Of a stretch of DNA of 64,000 nucleotides, positions 45,356-56,165 are shown in pieces (position 1 is the stretch's first letter; each line of letters opens with the position of its first letter). Both the position numbers and the translations under genes were made by a program. Under the pieces are notes generated by a model. The model was not told where the DNA came from and made no database searches. It was given only the letters and a program-made list of their open reading frames with translations. This stretch comes from Sphingobium sp. EM0848 (GTDB lineage Bacteria > Pseudomonadota > Alphaproteobacteria > Sphingomonadales > Sphingomonadaceae), in assembly GCF_013375555.1 (NCBI RefSeq), contig NZ_JABXWB010000001.1:1550001-1614000 (forward strand), in the 5' to 3' direction.

Positions 45356-45440
45356 TGGTGCGGGCGGTCGGAATCGAACCGACACTCCTTTCGGAACCGG
45401 ATTTTGAGTCCGGCGCGTCTACCAGTTTCACCACGCCCGC
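45356..45440 (-). tRNA. tRNA-Leu (CAA)
   Basis: Reverse-strand GCGGGCG (45434-45440) pairs with CGCCCGC (45360-45366), with discriminator A and an encoded CCA at 45356-45358. The anticodon arm is CCGGA-CTCAAAA-TCCGG, so the anticodon is CAA, which reads UUG. A long variable arm (CCGAAAGGAGTGTCGG region) and GGTTCGAATCC in the T arm confirm a class II tRNA-Leu. It is the only RNA gene in the window recognised with certainty. Confidence 0.97.
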
Positions 45441-45506
45441 GTCATGGTTGAGCGCAAATGGCAAAATCAAAGACCCGCGTCCAGCCAAAAATCCATGCCT
45501 TGCTCT

Positions 45507-45565
45507 TCTCGCAGTTGCGAGATGAACGCTGCGGCGATAGCCTGCTTGCGTAACGAGTGCCGCAG
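45507..45565. other. structured intergenic segment upstream of tRNA-Leu and zwf
   Basis: TCTCGCA-GT-TGCGAGA (45507-45522) is a perfect inverted repeat. CTGCGGC (45529-45535) and GCCGCAG (45559-45565) form a second stem around 23 bases. Nothing in it codes. It lies upstream of the tRNA gene on one strand and of zwf on the other, so it may hold regulatory sites for either. Confidence 0.35.
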
Positions 45566-45607
45566 GGTATAAGGGCAGCTTCGTGCAGACCTGAAAATAT
45601 CGGACAA

Positions 45608-45630
45608 CCGGCCCAATCATATTGGACCGG
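45608..45630. promoter_or_regulatory. palindrome upstream of zwf
   Basis: CCGGCCCAAT (45608-45617) and ATTGGACCGG (45621-45630) are inverted copies at 9 of 10 positions around CAT. The site is 85 bases upstream of the zwf start and could be a regulator site for the zwf-edd-glk-eda operon. It does not match the HexR consensus known from gammaproteobacteria. Confidence 0.4.
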
Positions 45631-45651
45631 CCTATCCGGTTCTTTGTCAAC

Positions 45652-45692
45652 GCGATTTCCGGCCAACGGGTATCCGCCCGCCTGGAAATCGC
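45652..45692. repeat. nested intergenic palindrome (copy B)
   Basis: GCGATTTCC (45652-45660) pairs with GGAAATCGC (45684-45692), with a weaker CGGG/CCCG stem inside. It shares its arms with copy A at 7802-7844. It ends 22 bases before the zwf start codon and so lies in the zwf leader. Confidence 0.65.
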
Positions 45693-45714
45693 TCAAGCGG
45701 AAAAGGGACAACCT

Positions 45715-47178
45715 TTGACCGAGCCGTCTGCTACCTTCCTGTTGTTTGGCGCCACGGGCGACCTAGCGCACAGGATGATCTTCCCCTCGCTCTACAATCT
45801 GCTGGCCGATGGGTTGTTGCCCGACGATTTCATGATCGTCGCGTCGGGCCGCTCCGATTTCACGGACGAGCAGTTCCGCAGCGATATCGACAAGGCGCTC
45901 AGGAAATTCCTGGCCGCCGACCGCTATGAGACGGAGATGGCCGGCAGGCTCTGCGGCATGATCGTCTATCAGCCGGTCGAAGCAGGCAATGCCGATCAGT
46001 TCCAGGCGCTGGCAAAGCGACTGGACGGCCGGCTGGACAAGGGTGTGTCCGTCTATCTGTCGACGCCTCCTTCCCTCTTCGCGCCGACCGCTCAGGGGCT
46101 GGCCGAAGCTGGCATCATCACGCCCCGGACGCGAATCGCGATGGAAAAGCCCATCGGCAAGGATCTGGCATCGTCCAGAGAGGTCAATGACGGCATCGGC
46201 GCTCTGTTCGCCGAGGACCAGATTTTCCGTGTCGACCATTATCTGGGCAAGGAAACGGTCCAGAACCTGCTCGCCCTGCGGTTCGGCAATGTGATGTTCG
46301 AGCCGCTGTGGAACGCCACCGCCATCGACCATGTGCAGATCACCGTGGGCGAGACGGTGGGGCTGGAGGGCCGCGTCTCCTATTATGACGGCGTCGGCGC
46401 GCTGCGCGACATGGTGCAGAATCACGTCCTCCAGATTCTGTCGATCATCGCGATGGAGCCTCCCGCGCGCATGGACCCGACAGCGGTGCGCGACGAGAAG
46501 GTCAAGGCGCTGCGTTCGCTGCGGCCGATGACCGCCGAAACCGTCAAGACCCATAGCGTGCGCGGCCAATATACGCCGGGCGCGGTGCAGGGGCAGATCG
46601 TCACCGGCTATGCCGACGAACTGGGCAAGCCTTCCGAAACCGAGACGTTCGTGGCGCTGAAGGCGTTTATCGACAATTGGCGATGGCAGGGCGTGCCCTT
46701 CTATCTGCGCACCGGCAAGCGCATGCCTGCGCGGCAATCGGAAATCATCATCCAGTTCAAGCCCGTGCGCCATTCGATTTTCGGCCGCAACGGCCATGGC
46801 TCAGGGCTGGAGCCCAATACGATGATCATCCGGTTGCAGCCGGAGGAATATATCCGCCTGCTCATCATGACCAAAAGGCCGGGGCTGGAGCGCGAGGTTC
46901 GTCTGGAGGAAGTGACGCTGGACGTGTCGCTGACCGCCGCCTTTGCCGGGCAGCGCCGCCGCATTGCCTATGAGCGGCTGATACTGGACCTGCTGGCCGG
47001 GGACGCCACGCTGTTCGTGCGCCGTGATGAGGTCGAGGCGCAATGGACTTGGATCGATTCGATCATCGACGGGTGGAAGGACGCAGGCGTGAAGCCTTCG
47101 CCCTATTCTTCGGGGAACTGGGGACCGTCTTCAGCGATTGCCCTAATCGAACGTGACGGAGCAAGCTGGAATGACTGA
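45715..47178 (+). CDS. zwf: glucose-6-phosphate dehydrogenase
   Basis: Zwf oxidises glucose-6-phosphate to 6-phosphogluconolactone and starts the Entner-Doudoroff route. The 487-residue protein has the NADP motif [17 protein letters not shown], the active-site [13 protein letters not shown], and the lysine in [14 protein letters not shown] 45715 is the start: AAGGGA lies six bases upstream and the protein then begins at the usual place. An upstream TTG at 45622 would add 31 residues encoded by a palindrome. It overlaps edd by eight bases. Confidence 0.95.
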   Translation: MTEPSATFLLFGATGDLAHRMIFPSLYNLLADGLLPDDFMIVASGRSDFTDEQFRSDIDKALRKFLAADRYETEMAGRLCGMIVYQPVEAGNADQFQALAKRLDGRLDKGVSVYLSTPPSLFAPTAQGLAEAGIITPRTRIAMEKPIGKDLASSREVNDGIGALFAEDQIFRVDHYLGKETVQNLLALRFGNVMFEPLWNATAIDHVQITVGETVGLEGRVSYYDGVGALRDMVQNHVLQILSIIAMEPPARMDPTAVRDEKVKALRSLRPMTAETVKTHSVRGQYTPGAVQGQIVTGYADELGKPSETETFVALKAFIDNWRWQGVPFYLRTGKRMPARQSEIIIQFKPVRHSIFGRNGHGSGLEPNTMIIRLQPEEYIRLLIMTKRPGLEREVRLEEVTLDVSLTAAFAGQRRRIAYERLILDLLAGDATLFVRRDEVEAQWTWIDSIIDGWKDAGVKPSPYSSGNWGPSSAIALIERDGASWND

Positions 47179-48997
47179 TCTTCATCCGGTGATCGCCAGG
47201 GTCACCGAACGCATTACGAAGCGGAGCGCCGCTTCGCGCCTCAAATATCTGAGCCTGATCGAGCGCGGGCGGGATGCGGGGACCAACCGCGCCCAGCTTT
47301 CGTGCGGGAACCTTGCCCATGGCTTTGCCGCGAGCGGCGAAGACAAGGCTGTCATCCGCACCGGAGCGGCGATGAATTTCGGCATCGTCACCGCCTATAA
47401 TGACATGCTTTCGGCGCATCAGCCCTATGGCCGCTACCCGGAACAGATCAAGATCGCAGCGCGGGAGGTCGGCTGCACCGCGCAGGTCGCGGGCGGCGTT
47501 CCGGCCATGTGCGACGGCGTGACGCAGGGGCAGGCGGGCATGGACCTGTCGCTCTTCTCCCGCGACACCATTGCGTTGGGGACGGCGGTTGCCCTCTCCC
47601 ATGCGATGTTCGAAGGCGCGCTGATGCTGGGCATCTGCGACAAGATCGTGCCGGGCCTGCTGATCGGCGCGCTGCGGTTTGGGCATCTGCCGACCATCTT
47701 CATTCCCGCCGGGCCGATGCCCTCAGGCCTCGCCAACAAGGAGAAGGTGCGCATCCGCCAGCTCTATGCCGAGGGCAAGGTGGGCAAGGAGGAATTGCTG
47801 GAATCCGAAAGCGCCAGCTATCATGGCGCGGGAACCTGCACCTTCTATGGCACGGCCAATTCGAACCAGATGATGATGGAGATGATGGGGCTGCACATGC
47901 CCGCCGCCTCCTTCGTGCATCCGGGCACCAAATTGCGGCAGGAACTGACGCGGGCGGCGGTGCATCAATTGTCGCGCATCGGCTGGGACAGCGAGGATTA
48001 TCGTCCCCTTGGCCATTGCGTGAATGAGAAGGCGATCGTCAACGCGATCATCGGCCTGATGGCGACCGGCGGGTCGACCAACCATGCGATCCATCTGCCC
48101 GCCATGGCGCGGGCGGCGGGCATCCATATCGACTGGACCGATTTTGCGGAGATTTCAGATGTCGTCCCGTTGCTGGCGCGGGTCTATCCCAATGGATCGG
48201 GCGATGTGAATAATTTCCATGCGGCGGGCGGCATCAGCTATGTGATCCGCGAACTGCTGGGCAACGGCCTGCTGCATGGCGACATTCCGACCGTCGCGCG
48301 CCAAGGCCTGACCGATTATGGCAAGGAGCCGGTGCTGGAGAATGACGCGCTGGTCTGGAAGGACGTGCCGGAATCGCGGGATGAAGCGATCCTGCGGCCG
48401 GTATCCAACCCCTTCAGCGCGGATGGGGGCATGAAGCTGCTGTCGGGCAATCTCGGCCGCTGCGTCATGAAGGTGAGCGCGGTCGACAAGGAGCGCTGGA
48501 CCATCGAGGCCCCGGCAGCGGTCTTCCACGATCAGGACGATGTGCTGCGTGCCTTCAAGGCGAGCGAACTGGAGCGCGATGTCGTGGTCGTCGTGCGCTT
48601 TCAGGGGCCAAAAGCCAACGGCATGCCGGAGTTGCATAAGCTGACCCCGGCGCTGGGCGTTTTGCAGGATCGCGGCTTCCGCGTGGCGCTGCTCACCGAT
48701 GGACGCATGTCGGGCGCTTCGGGCAAGGTGCCTGCGGCGATCCATCTGTCGCCCGAGGCCCTGGGCGGTGGCCCCATCGGCAAGCTGCGCGATGGCGATC
48801 TGGTGCGCGTCTGCGCGGAGACGGGTGAGGTCACGGCGCTGGTCGATGCGGCGACATGGGATGCGCGGGACATCCCGGCGGCGCCCCCTGCCCCCTATGA
48901 TACCGGCCGCGAATTGTTCGCGCTGTTCCGGCACCATAGTGATCTGGCCGAGGCCGGCGCTTCGCCCATCCTCGCGGCGATGGAAACCGAAGTTTAA
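47171..48997 (+). CDS. edd: phosphogluconate dehydratase
   Basis: Edd dehydrates 6-phosphogluconate to 2-keto-3-deoxy-6-phosphogluconate (KDPG). The 608-residue member of the IlvD/Edd family has [25 protein letters not shown] and the cysteines in [16 protein letters not shown] and LGHCVNE that could hold the iron-sulphur cluster, and [15 protein letters not shown] near the end. ATG 47171 has GGAG nine bases upstream. It is the second gene of zwf-edd-glk-eda. Confidence 0.95.
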   Translation: MTDLHPVIARVTERITKRSAASRLKYLSLIERGRDAGTNRAQLSCGNLAHGFAASGEDKAVIRTGAAMNFGIVTAYNDMLSAHQPYGRYPEQIKIAAREVGCTAQVAGGVPAMCDGVTQGQAGMDLSLFSRDTIALGTAVALSHAMFEGALMLGICDKIVPGLLIGALRFGHLPTIFIPAGPMPSGLANKEKVRIRQLYAEGKVGKEELLESESASYHGAGTCTFYGTANSNQMMMEMMGLHMPAASFVHPGTKLRQELTRAAVHQLSRIGWDSEDYRPLGHCVNEKAIVNAIIGLMATGGSTNHAIHLPAMARAAGIHIDWTDFAEISDVVPLLARVYPNGSGDVNNFHAAGGISYVIRELLGNGLLHGDIPTVARQGLTDYGKEPVLENDALVWKDVPESRDEAILRPVSNPFSADGGMKLLSGNLGRCVMKVSAVDKERWTIEAPAAVFHDQDDVLRAFKASELERDVVVVVRFQGPKANGMPELHKLTPALGVLQDRGFRVALLTDGRMSGASGKVPAAIHLSPEALGGGPIGKLRDGDLVRVCAETGEVTALVDAATWDARDIPAAPPAPYDTGRELFALFRHHSDLAEAGASPILAAMETEV

Positions 48998-49059
48998 GAT
49001 CATCCGTTGGTTCGGGCGGAATCGTGGCAACCTCATGAAAGGGCTGCCGGAGAGAAAAT

Positions 49060-50034
49060 ATGACTGAAATCATCGCAGCCGATATCGGTGGAACCAATGC
49101 CCGCTTCGCGCGCGCCAGACTGGACGCGCGGGGGGTGCCGACGCTGGGCAAGGTGCGCAAATATAAGGTGGCCGATTATCCCAGCCTTCAGAGCTGCTGG
49201 GCGGCCTTTGCGCAGGATGAAGGCGGCGATCTGCCGACTTCGGCGTCCATCGCCTTCGCTACCGCCATCGGGCGCGAGGTGATCAAACTGACCAACAGCA
49301 GCTGGACGGTCCGTCCCGATACACTGGATGAGGAACTGGGCCTGAAGCACCTTCGTCTGGTCAATGATTTCGAGGCGGTGGCCCATGCCGTCGCCCGGTT
49401 GCCGCAGGAAAATCTGCCTTTGCTGCTCGGGGAGGACAGGCCTTTCCCGCGTGACGGCGGGGTGACGATCCTTGGTCCCGGCACGGGTCTTGGCGTGGCG
49501 ATGATCGCCTTCGACGATGGCGAGCCGCACGTCATCGCGACCGAGGGCGGGCATCTGGACTTCGCGCCGCTCGACCCGCTGGAGGAGAAGATCCTCGCCT
49601 ATCTGCGCGACAAATTCCTGCGCGTATCGACCGAGCGGATCGTGTCAGGCCCCGGCCTCAACAATATCTACAAGGCGATGGCAACCATCGGCCATGAACG
49701 GGTCATATTGATGGAGGATGCCGAACTGTGGCAGGCCGCCATCGACGGCACGGACGAATTTGCACGCGCGGCGTTCGAACGCTTCTGCATGTCCTATGGC
49801 TCGGTCGCGGGCGATCTGGCGCTGGCGCAGGGGCCGCACTCGGTGGTGCTGGCTGGCGGCCTGACCCAGCGGATGCGCGAATGGCTGCCGCACAGCGGAT
49901 TCCATCAGCGCTTCACCGCCAAGGGGCGGTTCGAAAGCCTGATGAAGTCCGTACCGATCCGCCTGGCCCTGCATGATGAAATCGGGCTGTACGGCGCCAC
50001 CGCAGCCTTTCGGGAGAAGAAAACATGTTCTTGA
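49060..50034 (+). CDS. glk: glucokinase
   Basis: Glk phosphorylates glucose with ATP and so supplies the operon's own substrate. The 324-residue protein has the phosphate loop AADIGGTNARFA, LVNDFEAVAH with the catalytic Asp, ILGPGTGLGVA and ATEGGHLDFAP, and the family's C-terminal SVVLAGGLTQR. It is the Glk-type kinase, not the ROK type. GGAGAG lies upstream of the ATG. Its last ten bases overlap eda. Confidence 0.95.
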   Translation: MTEIIAADIGGTNARFARARLDARGVPTLGKVRKYKVADYPSLQSCWAAFAQDEGGDLPTSASIAFATAIGREVIKLTNSSWTVRPDTLDEELGLKHLRLVNDFEAVAHAVARLPQENLPLLLGEDRPFPRDGGVTILGPGTGLGVAMIAFDDGEPHVIATEGGHLDFAPLDPLEEKILAYLRDKFLRVSTERIVSGPGLNNIYKAMATIGHERVILMEDAELWQAAIDGTDEFARAAFERFCMSYGSVAGDLALAQGPHSVVLAGGLTQRMREWLPHSGFHQRFTAKGRFESLMKSVPIRLALHDEIGLYGATAAFREKKTCS

Positions 50035-50642
50035 GCGTTGAACAGGTGATGGAACTGGCTCCTGTGATCCCGGTGCTGGTGGTCGATCGGGTCGAGGACG
50101 CGCTGCCAATTGCCCAAGCACTCGTGAAGGGCGGCCTCCCCGCGCTGGAAGTGACGCTGCGCACGCCTGCGGCACTGGACGTGATCCGCGAAATGGCAAA
50201 GGTCGAGGGCGCCGTGGTCGGCGCCGGCACGGTCCTCCATCCGGCGCAACTGGACGCGGCAATGGAGGCAGGCGCGCGCTTCATCGTCAGCCCCGGCCTG
50301 ACCGAACCACTGGGTAAGGCTGCGATCGCGGCGAACATCCCTTTCCTGCCCGGCACGGCCACGGCGGGCGACATCATGCGCGGCATGGACATGGGGCTGT
50401 CGCACTTCAAATTCTTCCCGGCGGAGACGTCCGGCGGCTTGCCCGCGCTCAAGGCTCTGGCGGCGCCGCTGCACAGGGCGCGTTTCTGCCCGACCGGCGG
50501 GATCACGGCGGAAAACGCACCCAAATGGCTGGCCGAACCCTTCGTCAAATGCGTGGGCGGTAGCTGGGTCGTGCCCAAGGGGCCGGTCGACCCGGCGAAG
50601 ATCGAAGCCCTGGCACGGGAAGCCGCGGCGCTGCCCCGCTAA
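50025..50642 (+). CDS. eda: KDPG aldolase
   Basis: Eda splits KDPG into pyruvate and glyceraldehyde-3-phosphate. The 205-residue protein has the catalytic Glu in ALEVTLRTP, the Schiff-base lysine in SHFKFFPAE, and GAGTVLHPAQ with PTGGITAENA for phosphate binding. Its ATG lies ten bases before the end of glk, so translation is coupled. It closes the four-gene operon. Confidence 0.95.
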   Translation: MFLSVEQVMELAPVIPVLVVDRVEDALPIAQALVKGGLPALEVTLRTPAALDVIREMAKVEGAVVGAGTVLHPAQLDAAMEAGARFIVSPGLTEPLGKAAIAANIPFLPGTATAGDIMRGMDMGLSHFKFFPAETSGGLPALKALAAPLHRARFCPTGGITAENAPKWLAEPFVKCVGGSWVVPKGPVDPAKIEALAREAAALPR

Positions 50643-50679
50643 GCTTGCCTAGCAGCGCGGCTCACCCTAGATGCACATC

Positions 50680-51192
50680 ATGAACCCGCGTCGGCTGCTT
50701 CCGTCCCTGATCCTTTTCCTGTCTGGTTGCGCCAGCACCTTTCAGGGCTATCCCTCGCTCGCCAAGCGGGCAATCGAGGACGCGCCCATCGCCGAAGCGG
50801 CGCCTGCGCCTTCTCCGGTCGCGCCGGAAGCGGAATTGGTCCAGAATGTCGACCGGCTGACGGCGCAGGCGCGGGCCGGCGGCGCGGCGTTCGACAAGGC
50901 ATGGCCGACGGCGGACAAGGCGACGCGCACGGCTTCAGGATCGGCGGTTTCCAGCGAGGCCTGGGTGGCGGCGCAGACGGCGCTCAGTGCACTGGAATCG
51001 GCCCGAAACGACAGCGTTTCCGCGCTCGCGAGCCTCGACGTGCTTTATGTCGAACGCAGCAATGCAGTGTCCGAAGGCAAGGTGAGCGGCGGGATCGATA
51101 CCATCGATTCGGCCCGGACTTCGGTGCTGGCGATTGTCGATGGGCAGAATGACCGGCTCGACGCGCTCAAGGGACGCCTGGCGCAGCCCTGA
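50680..51192 (+). CDS. small lipoprotein of unknown function
   Basis: The protein has 170 residues from ATG 50680; an ATG nine bases earlier is equally possible. A lipoprotein signal ends LFLSGC, followed by an Ala/Pro/Glu-rich linker and helical segments with heptad-like Leu/Ala spacing (VDRLTAQARAGGAAFDKAW; ALSALESARNDSVSALASL). No family is recognised. It is probably anchored in a membrane facing the periplasm. It lies just after eda but has no clear ribosome site, so its link to that operon is unsure. Confidence 0.7.
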   Translation: MNPRRLLPSLILFLSGCASTFQGYPSLAKRAIEDAPIAEAAPAPSPVAPEAELVQNVDRLTAQARAGGAAFDKAWPTADKATRTASGSAVSSEAWVAAQTALSALESARNDSVSALASLDVLYVERSNAVSEGKVSGGIDTIDSARTSVLAIVDGQNDRLDALKGRLAQP

Positions 51193-51209
51193 AAAGTGAA
51201 TCCTGTGAA

Positions 51210-51239
51210 GGCGGGAGTACGGCTCGCCGTGCTCCCGCC
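51210..51239. terminator. GC-rich hairpin between convergent genes
   Basis: GGCGGGAGTACGG (51210-51222) and CCGTGCTCCCGCC (51227-51239) form a 13-base stem with one G-U pair and a CTCG loop. It lies between the ends of the lipoprotein gene and the gamma-carbonic-anhydrase gene. No T tract follows on either strand, so it may rely on Rho or act as an mRNA 3'-end stabiliser. Confidence 0.6.
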
Positions 51240-51242
51240 AGA

Positions 51243-51827
51243 TCAACCGTGCGAAAACGCGGCCTTGACCGCTCCCTTATGCGCTTTCCCATTATGGACA
51301 TAATGTTCGACGCCTTCGCGCATGTCGACCACCACCTCGTCCGACAGATCGCGCATATATTTGGCGGGGCGGCCCGCCCAGAGCTGGCGGTGAGGCACCG
51401 TCTTCCCCGGTGACAGCAGCGCGCCCGCAGCGAGCATGGCGTCGCTTTCCACCGTGCAGCCGCTCATGACGATGGCGCCCAGGCCCACGAAGGCGCGGTC
51501 CTTCAGCACGCAACCATGGACCATCGCCATATGGCCGATCAGCACATCCTCACCGATGATCGTGGGCCAGCCCTCGGACGGGCGGCCATCAATATGGTCG
51601 CCGGGGCTGTCGCAATGGACGACCGTACCGTCCTGAATATTGGTGCGCGCGCCGATGTGGATGAAGTTCACGTCCGCCCGGATCACGCAATTATACCAGA
51701 TGCTCACATCGGGGCCGATCTCCACATCCCCAATGATCCGGCAACCCGGCGCGATGAAGGCGCTGGGGTGGATTTTCGGGGTCTTGCCGTTGAAGGGCAG
51801 GATAGTGGCTTCGGGATGATCGGTCAT
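51243..51827 (-). CDS. gamma-carbonic anhydrase-like left-handed beta-helix protein
   Basis: The 194-residue trimeric hexapeptide-repeat protein has the three zinc-ligand histidines of the gamma class in VHCDS and GHMAMVHGC, and repeats such as IGDVEIGPDVSIWYNCVIRA. Members are carbonic anhydrases or related metal proteins (YrdA/CaiE type); activity is often unproven. GGGAG lies seven bases before the ATG. It reads leftward, convergent to the lipoprotein gene. Confidence 0.88.
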   Translation of the reverse strand: MTDHPEATILPFNGKTPKIHPSAFIAPGCRIIGDVEIGPDVSIWYNCVIRADVNFIHIGARTNIQDGTVVHCDSPGDHIDGRPSEGWPTIIGEDVLIGHMAMVHGCVLKDRAFVGLGAIVMSGCTVESDAMLAAGALLSPGKTVPHRQLWAGRPAKYMRDLSDEVVVDMREGVEHYVHNGKAHKGAVKAAFSHG

Positions 51828-51843
51828 TCTCAGGCTCCCAGGA

Positions 51844-51886
51844 GCATTTCAACTTGGCCGTCTACGGCCAACGGCTCGGCAAATGC
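51844..51886. repeat. nested intergenic palindrome (copy F)
   Basis: GCATTT (51844-51849) and AAATGC (51881-51886) enclose a perfect stem TTGGCCG/CGGCCAA (51854-51860/51865-51871) with a TCTA loop. Just beyond, TGGAGCG/CGCTCCA (51901-51907/51912-51918) places the hemB stop codon in its loop. The element fills the gap between hemB and the gamma-carbonic-anhydrase gene. Confidence 0.65.
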
Positions 51887-51907
51887 GGCAACAGACAGGC
51901 TGGAGCG

Positions 51908-54531
<2,624 letters not shown>

Positions 54532-54597
54532 CAATCGCTTACTCCCCTCACCGCTTGACGACGATCATGCCCGATCCTGTGCGACGAACAAGGGGGC

Positions 54598-54626
54598 TTG
54601 GAACCGCCACCCCCGCTGTGTACTAT
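54598..54626 (+). promoter_or_regulatory. sigma70-like promoter for the DUF2807 gene pair
   Basis: TTGGAA (54598-54603) and TACTAT (54621-54626) are separated by 17 bases, close to the ideal sigma70 layout, 28 bases upstream of the likely start codon. Transcription would begin near 54633, leaving a short leader with GGAG. Confidence 0.5.
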
Positions 54627-54653
54627 CATGGCAATACAGTATGGAGATGCATG

Positions 54654-55382
54654 ATGCCCCTGCCCCGTCCCCTGATGCTGCTGGCCGGGCTGGCGATGAT
54701 GACGAGCGCCTGCGGCCGCAGCCCGGAACCCGGAACCGATCAGGCGCGGACGGTCAGCGACTGGTCGGCGCTCAAGGACTTTACGGCGGTCGATGCGACC
54801 GGGCCGGACGATGTCGCCATCACCATCGGCAATGGCTTTTCCGTGAAGCCGGAGGGCGATCCCAAAGCCATAGATAAGCTCGACATCCGGGTCGAAAAGG
54901 GCAGGCTGAAGATCGGACGCAAATCGGGCACGACCGGTTTGTGGGAAAGCGACAAGGGCGCCACAATCCGCGTCACCATGCCTGCGGTCAAGGCGCTGGA
55001 GCTTACCGGAACGGGCGAGATGTCGTTGGACCGGGCGGAGGGCAAGGCGCTCGACCTGTCGCTCACCGGGACGGGCGAATTGAAGATCGCTGCGGTCAAA
55101 CTTGAGGAATTGGGGGCGGAATTGACGGGGTCGGGCGATGTCGAACTGGCCGGGACGGTGGCGAACGCCAAATTCTCGACCACCGGGACCGGCAGCGTGG
55201 ACGCGGAACGCCTGAAGGCCGGCAAAGCGGATATCGCCGTGCAGGGGACGGGCGATGTCGACCTTGCCTCTGACGGAGCGGTCGCTATCAGCATCATGGG
55301 AACCGGCAATGTGACGGTGAAAGGCAAGGCTCAGTGTACGATCAGGCGCATGGGAACAGGCGAAGCACGTTGCGCGCCCTGA
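54654..55382 (+). CDS. DUF2807 (GIN-domain) envelope protein, putative lipoprotein
   Basis: The 242-residue protein has a hydrophobic N-terminus ending MMTSAC, a possible but imperfect lipobox. A body of repeated beta turns follows, each with TGTG or TGSG (TGTGEM, TGTGELK, TGSGDVEL, TGTGSVDA, GTGDVDL, GTGNVTV), which predicts a right-handed beta-helix. DUF2807 proteins are envelope proteins of unknown role. GGAG lies seven bases before ATG 54654; ATG 54651 is equally possible. A second DUF2807 gene overlaps its end. Confidence 0.85.
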   Translation: MPLPRPLMLLAGLAMMTSACGRSPEPGTDQARTVSDWSALKDFTAVDATGPDDVAITIGNGFSVKPEGDPKAIDKLDIRVEKGRLKIGRKSGTTGLWESDKGATIRVTMPAVKALELTGTGEMSLDRAEGKALDLSLTGTGELKIAAVKLEELGAELTGSGDVELAGTVANAKFSTTGTGSVDAERLKAGKADIAVQGTGDVDLASDGAVAISIMGTGNVTVKGKAQCTIRRMGTGEARCAP

Positions 55383-56059
55383 TCGCGATCGGCGCCATCG
55401 CGCTGGCGGCGCCCGCCGGAGCGGCGACACGGGGCTTCACCATCTCCAGCTTCGACGCGATCCGGATCGATGCGCCGGTCGAGGTTATCGTCACCACCGG
55501 CGCGGGCGCCTCGGCGCGAGCCGAGGGGGACCAGGCGGCACTGGACCGGCTGAAACTGGATGTGTCGGGACGTTCGCTATCCGTGACGATGGCCAAGGCA
55601 CAGCCCGGTGAGAAAAGCGGCGGGCGAGCCATATTGCGGCTGTCGACCGGCGATCTGGCGCGAATCGTGCTGACGGGCGGCGGATCGGTGTCGGTCAGCC
55701 GGATGAAGGGGCTGCGCGGCGATATCGTGCTGGGCGGCAATGGCGATGTCAGCGTGGCGGCGGTCGATCTGGACCAGCTCAATCTGTTCGTTGCCGGTGC
55801 CGGACGGGCGACCCTGACCGGACGCGCCGGGATCGCCAATCTGCGGGTGAACGGGCCGGGCGCGGTCGCGGCGGAGGGCCTGCGGGCACGGCAGGCGGCA
55901 GTCGCGAATGACGGGCCAGGCACGACCACGCTGACCGCCGATGTGACGGCCAAGGTGACGGCATCCGGTTCGGGGGATGTGACGGTAGTCGGCAAGGCGG
56001 CTTGCAGCGTCGACAATCGCGGAACGGGGCGGATCAGTTGCGGTGGGGAGGCTTATTAG
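55334..56059 (+). CDS. second DUF2807-type exported protein
   Basis: The 241-residue protein is a divergent paralogue of the preceding one, with the same SFDAIRIDAPVEV opening and repeats (GGGSVSV, GNGDVSV, GAGRATL, GPGAVAA, GSGDVTV, GTGRISC). An Arg-Arg plus hydrophobic segment ending APAGAA is a signal peptide without a lipobox, so this one is probably periplasmic. The start is uncertain: GTG 55334 has AAGG upstream, while TTG 55370 overlaps the first gene by only 13 bases. Confidence 0.78.
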   Translation: MYDQAHGNRRSTLRALIAIGAIALAAPAGAATRGFTISSFDAIRIDAPVEVIVTTGAGASARAEGDQAALDRLKLDVSGRSLSVTMAKAQPGEKSGGRAILRLSTGDLARIVLTGGGSVSVSRMKGLRGDIVLGGNGDVSVAAVDLDQLNLFVAGAGRATLTGRAGIANLRVNGPGAVAAEGLRARQAAVANDGPGTTTLTADVTAKVTASGSGDVTVVGKAACSVDNRGTGRISCGGEAY

Positions 56060-56165
56060 AGGACTCGCCTCGCCCACACCCGCCTTCCGGAAAATATTGG
56101 TTAGGCAAGTCTTTACTTCGCTTGCGTTACGATGCGCCGGACTTGCTGGATTGCCGGGTTGCCTG

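Noticed and set aside
45622..45714. 31-residue N-terminal extension of zwf from an upstream TTG
   Set aside because: It would be encoded by palindromes; AAGGGA six bases before TTG 45715 and the family N-terminus support the shorter protein.
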